Source of the DNA: an uncultured Christensenellaceae bacterium
GTDB taxonomy: Bacteria > Bacillota > Clostridia > Christensenellales > CAG-314
Length of the DNA: 19,913 nucleotides
Assembly: GCA_910586905.1 (NCBI GenBank)
Contig: CAJUIV010000026.1
Span: 1-19,913 of the forward strand
Direction: 5' to 3'
Positions 14,675-19,913 of the stretch are shown piece by piece (the stretch's first letter is position 1; each line of letters starts with the position of its first letter). Made by a program: the position numbers and the translations under genes. The notes under the pieces are model-generated. The model had not been told where the DNA came from, did not search any database, and worked only from the letters and a program-made list of their open reading frames with translations.

Positions 14675-15952
14675 ATGAGAGATAAAGAAAAACCGGGTTT
14701 GGGTTCTAGGCTGAAAAACGCTTGGAACGCTTTTTTTAATAGAGATCCCCCGACCGACACATGGCAAGACATAGGAATGAATTATTCCTATCGTCCGGAC
14801 CGGCCTCGTTTTACAAGAGGTAACGAAAAATCGATTGTAACGTCGGTTTATAATCGCATCGCAATCGATGTTTCGGCAATCAGCATAAGACATGTGCTTC
14901 TCGATGAAAACGGAAGATACTTAAAAAACATCGATTCGAATTTGAACAGGTGTCTTATGCTCGAAGCGAACGTCGATCAAACCGGACGCGCTTTTATACA
15001 AGATGTTGTTATGTCTATGTTTGACGAAGGTTGCGTTGCGATAGTTCCGGTAGATACAACCGTGGATCCGATAGATAACGATTCGTTTGATATTTTGAGT
15101 TTACGAACCGGCAAAATCTTGGAGTGGTATCCGAATCACGTTAAAGTTCGAGTTTATAACGAAAGACGTGCGGTAAAAGAAGATATTATTCTTCCGAAAA
15201 AGTCGATAGGTATAGTTGAAAATCCGCTTTATGCGGTAATAAACGAGCCGAACTCGACTATGCAACGGCTTGTTCGTAAACTCAATCTGTTGGACGCCAT
15301 AGACGAACAGAGCGGATCCGGAAAATTGGATTTGATTATTCAATTACCGTATACGTTAAAGACCGAACTTAGAAAAGAGCAAGCCGAAAAACGCAGACGT
15401 CAAATTGAAGACCAACTTGCCGGTTCCAAGTACGGTATCGCTTACACAGATGCAACCGAGCATATAACGCAGTTAAACCGTTCGGTAGACAATAATCTTA
15501 TGAAACAAATAGAGTATCTGACGAGTATGCTATATAGCCAGTTGGGAATTACTCAAGGAGTTTTGGATGGGTCTGCCGACGAAAAAACAATGCTGAATTA
15601 TCAAAATCGAGCAATCGAACCTGTGGTTTCTGCGATTGTCGATGAGATGAAGCGAAAGTTTCTGACGAAGACCGCTCGTTCGCAGCATAAGTCCATTTCG
15701 TTCTTTACAGACCCGTTTAAGCTTGTTCCCGTAAATGAAATCGCAGAGATGGCGGATAAGTTTACGAGAAACGAGATAATGACGTCGAACGAAATACGAC
15801 AAATCATTGGTATTACGCCTTCAAAAGATCCGAAAGCAGATGAGCTTAGAAATAAAAATCTGAGTGCGCCGCAATCGGAAAAAACGAATCCACAGGAAGG
15901 CGAAATCGAAGAAAATCAATCCGATGGAGGTAAAAATCAAAATGGTGGATAA
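14675..15952 (+). CDS. Portal protein (HK97 type)
   Basis: 425 residues with AAAGGAG upstream. The N terminus is basic and flexible; the body has VYNRIAIDVSAI, a typical portal helix, a clip-region pattern (ITQLNRSVDNNLMKQIEYL), TQGVLDGSADEKT in the wing, and a C-terminal FDPFK-like core (FFTDPFKLVPVNEIAEMADKF...). The C terminus is acidic and Gln-rich. Twelve copies form the ring through which DNA enters and leaves. Position after the terminase and before protease-capsid is standard. It overlaps the next start by 11 bases. Confidence 0.9.
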   Translation: MRDKEKPGLGSRLKNAWNAFFNRDPPTDTWQDIGMNYSYRPDRPRFTRGNEKSIVTSVYNRIAIDVSAISIRHVLLDENGRYLKNIDSNLNRCLMLEANVDQTGRAFIQDVVMSMFDEGCVAIVPVDTTVDPIDNDSFDILSLRTGKILEWYPNHVKVRVYNERRAVKEDIILPKKSIGIVENPLYAVINEPNSTMQRLVRKLNLLDAIDEQSGSGKLDLIIQLPYTLKTELRKEQAEKRRRQIEDQLAGSKYGIAYTDATEHITQLNRSVDNNLMKQIEYLTSMLYSQLGITQGVLDGSADEKTMLNYQNRAIEPVVSAIVDEMKRKFLTKTARSQHKSISFFTDPFKLVPVNEIAEMADKFTRNEIMTSNEIRQIIGITPSKDPKADELRNKNLSAPQSEKTNPQEGEIEENQSDGGKNQNGG

Positions 15953-17687
15953 TTACGATTTCAGCGGATGGGCAACGAGGGCAGATGTTAAATGCTCCGA
16001 CGGAAGAGTGATTATGAAAGATGCTTTCAAAGATGACGACGGCAGAAAAGTTCCGCTCGTTTGGAATCATCAACATAAAGACCCGGAAGAAGTATTGGGA
16101 CATGCAATTTTGGAAAATCGCGGCGACGGCGTTTATGCTTATTGTTCGTTTAACGATAATCCTCGTTCTCAGAAAGCGAAAAAACTTGTAGAACACGGCG
16201 ACATTGCGTCGCTTTCGATTTATGCCAATCAGTTGAAACAGCATGGATCGTGTGTTATGCACGGAAAGATACGCGAAGTAAGTATCGTATTGGCAGGGGC
16301 AAATCCGAGCGCGTTTATAGACAACATCGTTGTTCACGGAGAAGAATTGCCCGATGAAGCTATCATTTTCAACGGTAAAGAAATCGAACTGTATCATTCC
16401 GAAGAACCCACGGCAGAAGAGCCGAAAGAACAAAAAAAGGAGGAGTCCGAGAATATGGACGACAAAAAGAAGGAAAAGACTGTTCAGGACGTTATCGATT
16501 CGATGACCGAAGAACAAAAGAACGTAATGTATGCGCTCGTCGGGCAGGCATTAGAAGACAACGGTAACGACGAAAACGAAAACAATAATAAAGGAGACAA
16601 CGATAACATGAAACACAATGTGTTTGAAAACGACGAAAAGAACGGCGACGGCGTACTCAGTCATGCCGAACAAATGGAAATTCTCTCGGATGCGAAGCGT
16701 TACGGCAGTTTGAAAGATGCGGTACTTCAACACGGAATCGAGAATATCGACTATCTTTTCCCCGATGCGAAAAACGTAACGACGACTCCCGGTTTCATCG
16801 ACAGAGACCAAACGTGGGTAACCAAAGTTATGGCCGCCGTACATAAGACGCCGTTCTCGCGTATCAAATCGACGTTTGCCAACATCACGGGCGACGAGGC
16901 GCGAGCAAGGGGTTATACCAAGGGTAAAAAGAAGCTCGACGAAGTATTCACTTTGCTCAAGAGAACGACCGACCCGACGACCGTTTATAAAAAGCAATCT
17001 CTCGAGCGCGACGACGTTGTAGACATTACCGATTTCGACGTGGTTGCGTGGATTAAATCCGAAATGCGCGGCAAGCTCGACGAGGAACTCGCGAGAGCAT
17101 ACCTTATCGGCGACGGTCGCAGCAGTTCTTCGAACGATAAAATCGACCCGCTTAAAATCCGTCCGATTTGGACCGACGACGAGCTGTATACGATTGTGGC
17201 GTTGGTTGCCGCAACCGAAGCGGAAGCTCGCGCCAAAGAATTCATAAAGGCGTGTATAAAAGCGCGCAAAAACTATAAGGGCTCGGGAAATCCTTCGCTT
17301 TATACGACCGAAGACATGGTTACCGATTGCTTGCTCTTGACGGATAGCACCGGAAGAGACCTTTACGAATCCATCGAAAAACTCGCTACCAAGCTTCGCG
17401 TAAAGGAAATCATTACGGTTCCCGTTATGGAAAACAAAAAGAGAACCGTCGACGGCAAGGAAAGAGAACTTCTCGGCATAATCGTAAATCTTACGGATTA
17501 CAACGTCGGCGCCGATAAGGGCGGTGCGGTCAATATGTTCGACGATTTCGATATCGATTACAACCAGCAGAAGTATCTTATCGAAACGAGATGCTCCGGC
17601 GCCCTCATCAAGCCGTATTCGGCAATCGCTATCGAAGCAACGGCGGCATCCGCTCCCACTCCCGAAGAAGAGGAGCCTACGGAATAA
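15942..17687 (+). CDS. Fused prohead protease-major capsid protein
   Basis: 581 residues from ATG 15942 (GGAGG at 15926-15930). Residues about 1-140 are an S78/HK97-type prohead protease: VPLVWNHQH (H43 or H45), GDIASLSIY (S92 the likely nucleophile), then VSIVLAGANPSA. An acidic, low-complexity linker (about 155-230) includes DVIDSMTEEQKNVMYALVG, resembling the capsid delta/scaffold region. Residues about 223-580 are an HK97-fold capsid protein. A single unbroken frame joins them. Two in-frame internal ATGs with Shine-Dalgarno sites allow separate capsid synthesis. The capsid part uses more C-ending codons than neighbouring genes, as expected of the most abundant protein. Confidence 0.85.
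   Translation: MVDNYDFSGWATRADVKCSDGRVIMKDAFKDDDGRKVPLVWNHQHKDPEEVLGHAILENRGDGVYAYCSFNDNPRSQKAKKLVEHGDIASLSIYANQLKQHGSCVMHGKIREVSIVLAGANPSAFIDNIVVHGEELPDEAIIFNGKEIELYHSEEPTAEEPKEQKKEESENMDDKKKEKTVQDVIDSMTEEQKNVMYALVGQALEDNGNDENENNNKGDNDNMKHNVFENDEKNGDGVLSHAEQMEILSDAKRYGSLKDAVLQHGIENIDYLFPDAKNVTTTPGFIDRDQTWVTKVMAAVHKTPFSRIKSTFANITGDEARARGYTKGKKKLDEVFTLLKRTTDPTTVYKKQSLERDDVVDITDFDVVAWIKSEMRGKLDEELARAYLIGDGRSSSSNDKIDPLKIRPIWTDDELYTIVALVAATEAEARAKEFIKACIKARKNYKGSGNPSLYTTEDMVTDCLLLTDSTGRDLYESIEKLATKLRVKEIITVPVMENKKRTVDGKERELLGIIVNLTDYNVGADKGGAVNMFDDFDIDYNQQKYLIETRCSGALIKPYSAIAIEATAASAPTPEEEEPTE
16437..16457 (+). promoter_or_regulatory. Internal ribosome site and start 1 (scaffold plus capsid)
   Basis: AAGGAGGAG at 16437-16445 lies nine bases before the in-frame ATG at 16455, inside the protease-capsid gene. 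A product from here would begin MDDKKKEK and keep the delta-like region with the capsid domain (410 residues). Confidence 0.5.
16590..16610 (+). promoter_or_regulatory. Internal ribosome site and start 2 (capsid alone)
   Basis: AAAGGAG at 16590-16596 precedes the in-frame ATG at 16608 by 11 bases. A product from here would begin MKHNVFE and be 359 residues, close to a mature HK97-fold capsid protein, without protease or delta region. Confidence 0.5.
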
Positions 17688-17700
17688 TCGGATTATCCGA
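17684..17700. other. Two overlapping palindromes at the capsid stop codon
   Basis: ATAATC-G-GATTAT (17684-17696) overlaps TCGGAT-T-ATCCGA (17688-17700); the capsid TAA is inside. Only one of the two hairpins can form at a time. It could stabilise the capsid mRNA 3' end or be an operator; there is no T run for termination. Confidence 0.4.
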
Positions 17701-17741
17701 AAATTCAAAATGGAATAATTCGTTGGTAAACAGGAGGAATT

Positions 17742-18062
17742 ATGGCTAAATTTTACGGAATCGTAGGGTTTATGACGCCGAAAGACAACGGTAACGGAGT
17801 ATGGACCGACGAAATCGTTGAGCAAAAATATTTTGGCGATATCGTAAAATCGCAGTATGGTTATTCATACCAAAGTTCGGGCAATTTAAACGACGATATC
17901 ACGGTTTCAAATGACATAAGCATAATTGCCGATTCGTTTGCCAACGAACATTATTCCGCTATACGTTTTGTTGAGTTGAACGGTACGAGATGGAAAGTTA
18001 CAAGCGTTTCCATGCAGTACCCGAGACTGGTGCTGTCAATAGGGGGTGTATACAATGGATAG
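17742..18062 (+). CDS. Head closure (head-tail connector) protein
   Basis: 106 residues with a strong AGGAGG site. The mostly beta protein (MAKFYGIVGF, GDIVKSQYGYSYQSSG, then NDDITVSNDISIIADSFA and VELNGTRWKVTSVSMQYPRL) fits the head-closure family that plugs the portal after packaging. Position between capsid and tail completion is standard. Its end overlaps the next start by 8 bases. Identified by pattern and context, no catalytic site. Confidence 0.7.
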   Translation: MAKFYGIVGFMTPKDNGNGVWTDEIVEQKYFGDIVKSQYGYSYQSSGNLNDDITVSNDISIIADSFANEHYSAIRFVELNGTRWKVTSVSMQYPRLVLSIGGVYNG

Positions 18063-18360
18063 AAGACCAAATCTTCAAACCCTGCTTGAAAACGTGTTGG
18101 GGAGTCATAATGTGTATTTTCAACCCCCTCCGACAGTACAAATCAAATACCCTGCGATTATTTATTCGAGAGAGGATATTGATAATACATACGCTGACAA
18201 CGCCGTGTATTTCAATAAAATAGGGTATCAGTTAACCGTCGTGGATAGAAATCCGGATAGTAAAATCGTCGATAAAGTATCGAAACTTCCAATGTGCAGA
18301 TTCAATCGGCATTATACTTCGGACAATTTAAACCACGACGTTTTCACAATTTATTATTAA
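18055..18360 (+). CDS. Tail completion/terminator protein
   Basis: 101 residues from ATG 18055 (AGGGGGTG upstream, inside the preceding gene). The pattern QPPPTVQIKYPAIIYS, then YQLTVVDRNPDSKI and a C-terminal NHDVFTIYY is that of the small tail terminator-like proteins that cap the tail tube and join it to the head. The length is typical. The tail tube gene follows directly. Confidence 0.7.
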   Translation: MDRRPNLQTLLENVLGSHNVYFQPPPTVQIKYPAIIYSREDIDNTYADNAVYFNKIGYQLTVVDRNPDSKIVDKVSKLPMCRFNRHYTSDNLNHDVFTIYY

Positions 18361-18375
18361 AAAGGAGAACCATAA

Positions 18376-19038
18376 ATGAAACTTAAATGGGATCAGGTTA
18401 AGGAACGCTTTTTTGAAACGGGTGTCAAGAAAGGCGTTTTGTATATGCAAGAAGACGGCGCTTATCCCAAAGGCGTCGCTTGGAGCGGATTGACCGCCGT
18501 AACGGAAAGTCCTTCCGGCGCGGAAGCTACGGCACTTTATGCGGATAACATAAAGTATTTAAACCTTACTTCCGCCGAAGAGTTCGAGGGTACCATCGAG
18601 GCTTATACATATCCGGACGAATTCAACGCTTGCCAAGGATATTCGGAAGTCGCAAAAGGCGTCATCGTGTCGCAGCAAGCGCATAAACCGTTCGGACTTT
18701 CGTATGTAACTCAGGTGGGTAACGACGAGAAGGGTTCGGATTTCGGATACAAACTGCACTTGGTTTACGGCGCAACCGCACAACCTTCCGAAAAAGGATA
18801 CGAGACGATAAACGACAGTCCCGAAGCGATTACATTCTCGTGGGAATTCACGACTACGCCGGTAGAAATCAACGACGAGTTGAAACCCTCGGCGTCTCTT
18901 GTTATCGATTCGACCAAAGTGGACGCGGCGAAACTCAAAGCACTCGAAGACGTTCTTTACGGAACGGAAGAAAACGAACCGCGCCTGCCGCTCCCGAGCG
19001 AGGTTATTCAACTTCTTACGGAAACAGCAGGAGCATAA
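18376..19038 (+). CDS. Major tail tube protein
   Basis: 220 residues, AAAGGAG upstream. The sequence AYPKGVAWSGLTAVTESPSGAE, then LYADNIKYL and EEFEGTIEAYTYPDEF, is the familiar N-terminal half of siphovirus tail tube proteins from Clostridia phages, and SPEAITFSWEFTTTPV lies in the second half. The subunits stack as hexamer rings to form the tail tube. A hairpin just after the stop separates it from the chaperone genes, matching the large excess of tube protein needed. Confidence 0.85.
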   Translation: MKLKWDQVKERFFETGVKKGVLYMQEDGAYPKGVAWSGLTAVTESPSGAEATALYADNIKYLNLTSAEEFEGTIEAYTYPDEFNACQGYSEVAKGVIVSQQAHKPFGLSYVTQVGNDEKGSDFGYKLHLVYGATAQPSEKGYETINDSPEAITFSWEFTTTPVEINDELKPSASLVIDSTKVDAAKLKALEDVLYGTEENEPRLPLPSEVIQLLTETAGA

Positions 19039-19053
19039 CAACTTCATAGTCGG

Positions 19054-19098
19054 AGAGCCGTGAGTATAAACGCTTGCGGCTCTTTGATTATTATTTAA
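19054..19098 (+). terminator. Stem-loop between tail tube and chaperone genes
   Basis: AGAGCCGTGAG (19054-19064) pairs with CTTGCGGCTCT (19073-19083): 11 pairs with two G-U, an eight-base loop, followed by a T-rich stretch. It is probably a partial terminator that lowers chaperone expression relative to tube protein. Confidence 0.6.
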
Positions 19099-19121
19099 AA
19101 AATTGAAAGGAGAAAACAATC

Positions 19122-19499
19122 ATGTTAAAGAAAACAATCACTTATAAAGATTTTGACGGTAACGAGCGTACCGAAGATTTCTATTTCAATCTTACGGAAG
19201 CGGAACTTACGGAAATGCAATATTCCGCGGAAGGCGGTCTTCAAGAAAAATTGCAACGAATCGTAAAAGCGCAAGATAAAGGAGCGCTTATTCGTGTATT
19301 TAAGGAAATTATCCTTGCGGCATACGGCGAAAAATCGGACGACGGCAAACACTTCCGCAAATCGAAAGAGATTTCCGATTCGTTTACCGCAACGCCGGCA
19401 TATTCCATGCTTTTCATGGAACTTGCTACCAACGAAGAAGCGGCGTCGAATTTTGTTAACGGAATCGTTCCTGCTTCGGCAAGGGAGAACAAAGGTTAA
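19122..19499 (+). CDS. Tail assembly chaperone (G-like)
   Basis: 125 residues with GAAAGGAG upstream. ITYKDFDGNERTEDFYFNLTEAEL at the N terminus, and RKSKEISDSFTATPAYSMLFMEL later, are the usual features of the G-type tail assembly chaperone that keeps the tape measure soluble and recruits tube protein. Position after the tail tube is diagnostic. The next gene starts six bases after the stop. Confidence 0.8.
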   Translation: MLKKTITYKDFDGNERTEDFYFNLTEAELTEMQYSAEGGLQEKLQRIVKAQDKGALIRVFKEIILAAYGEKSDDGKHFRKSKEISDSFTATPAYSMLFMELATNEEAASNFVNGIVPASARENKG

Positions 19500-19504
19500 A
19501 AGCT

Positions 19505-19913
19505 ATGCTCAAAATTGTGATTCCTCCGACCGAGTTATGGGACGAAAAAAAGAACGAATTTGTTTTCATTAGAGGTTGTGAATTACAATTAGAACATTCT
19601 TTAGTGTCGATTTCAAAATGGGAAGCAAAATGGAACAAGGCGTTTCTTTCGAAGAATGCAAAAACAAACGAGGAAACTCTCGATTATGTTAAGTGCATGA
19701 CCATAACGCAAAATGTAGATCCGGTTGTATATAACGCATTGTCCGGCGCACATATTTTAGCCATTACCGAATACATCAACGCACCTATGACGGCGGTTCA
19801 TTTTTACGAAGGCGAAGAACAGAACCGAACAAAAAGAACCATAACATCTGAAGTTATATATGCTTGGATGATCGCTTTGAATATTCCTTTTGAATGTCAA
19901 AAATGGCATTTGA
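19505..19913 (+). CDS. Second tail chaperone-region protein (T/GT-like), 3' end outside window
   Basis: 136 residues are visible and the frame stays open to the right edge. ATG 19505 lies nine bases after AAAGG (19491-19495). LKIVIPPTELWDE, then LEHSLVSISKWE and DYVKCMTITQNVDPVVY, then IYAWMIALNIPFECQKWHL, is a pattern I recognise from the gene that regularly follows the G-like chaperone in Clostridia phages; it probably takes the role of the frameshift-made GT extension but has its own start here. The tape measure gene should follow outside the window. Confidence 0.7.
   Translation, partial: MLKIVIPPTELWDEKKNEFVFIRGCELQLEHSLVSISKWEAKWNKAFLSKNAKTNEETLDYVKCMTITQNVDPVVYNALSGAHILAITEYINAPMTAVHFYEGEEQNRTKRTITSEVIYAWMIALNIPFECQKWHL

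Noticed and set aside
16551..17825. Long minus-strand open frame of 424 codons opposite the capsid gene
   Set aside because: It is a shadow of the C-ending codon bias of the capsid gene; no ribosome site, low-complexity Arg/Phe-rich product and no family resemblance.
19460..19510. Programmed -1 frameshift joining the G-like chaperone to the next frame
   Set aside because: The -1 frame is open from 19460 across the stop, but no standard slippery heptamer is present, and the next gene has its own ATG and AAAGG site. Not excluded, only unsupported.

Overview
The window looks like a contiguous piece of the genome of a tailed, non-contractile-tailed (siphovirus-type) phage or prophage of a low-GC Firmicute, most likely a gut Clostridia host. 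The evidence is uniform plus-strand gene order, tight spacing with strong AGGAGG-type ribosome binding sites, AT-rich DNA and use of all three standard stops. The protein families (family B DNA polymerase, SNF2-like helicase, VRR-NUC, HK97-fold head genes) are ones I know from Clostridia phages; this is recognition by eye, with no database search. No minus-strand gene, tRNA, integrase or CRISPR array was found.

Layout. (1) 1-5681, replication and accessory genes: the 3' end of a family B DNA polymerase, a probable single-stranded DNA-binding protein, two tiny Cys-rich proteins, an N6-methylase-like protein, another Cys-rich protein, an SNF2-type helicase and five small unknowns. (2) 5682-6050, a gene-free 369-base regulatory region with a terminator, a long imperfect inverted repeat, repeated short motifs and a host-type promoter overlapped by a perfect 16-bp palindrome. 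(3) 6051-10547: a zinc-ribbon protein, a terminator, a VRR-NUC nuclease, a RecB/Cas4-like PD-(D/E)XK protein, a 972-residue protein whose motifs point to a single-chain two-barrel RNA polymerase with helix-turn-helix segments at both ends, and a small conserved partner. (4) 10548-10818: a terminator and a very long plus-strand RNA stem-loop. (5) 10819-19913, packaging and virion genes: putative small terminase, HNH nuclease, head-tail adaptor, a short protein with an HYGTKG...RRY motif, large terminase, a second protein with that motif, portal, a fused prohead protease-major capsid protein, head closure, tail completion, tail tube, and two tail assembly chaperone-type genes (the last cut by the window end).

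How it works together: genes at the left copy and process the phage DNA; HNH and the terminases cut and pump it into capsids built by portal, protease and capsid protein; the connectors join the tail. The most interesting points are the putative phage RNA polymerase, the short N-terminal motif it shares with two proteins flanking the large terminase (a possible virion-targeting tag), and the 38-bp stem just upstream of the packaging operon, whose every non-Watson-Crick position is a G-U wobble on the plus strand only.
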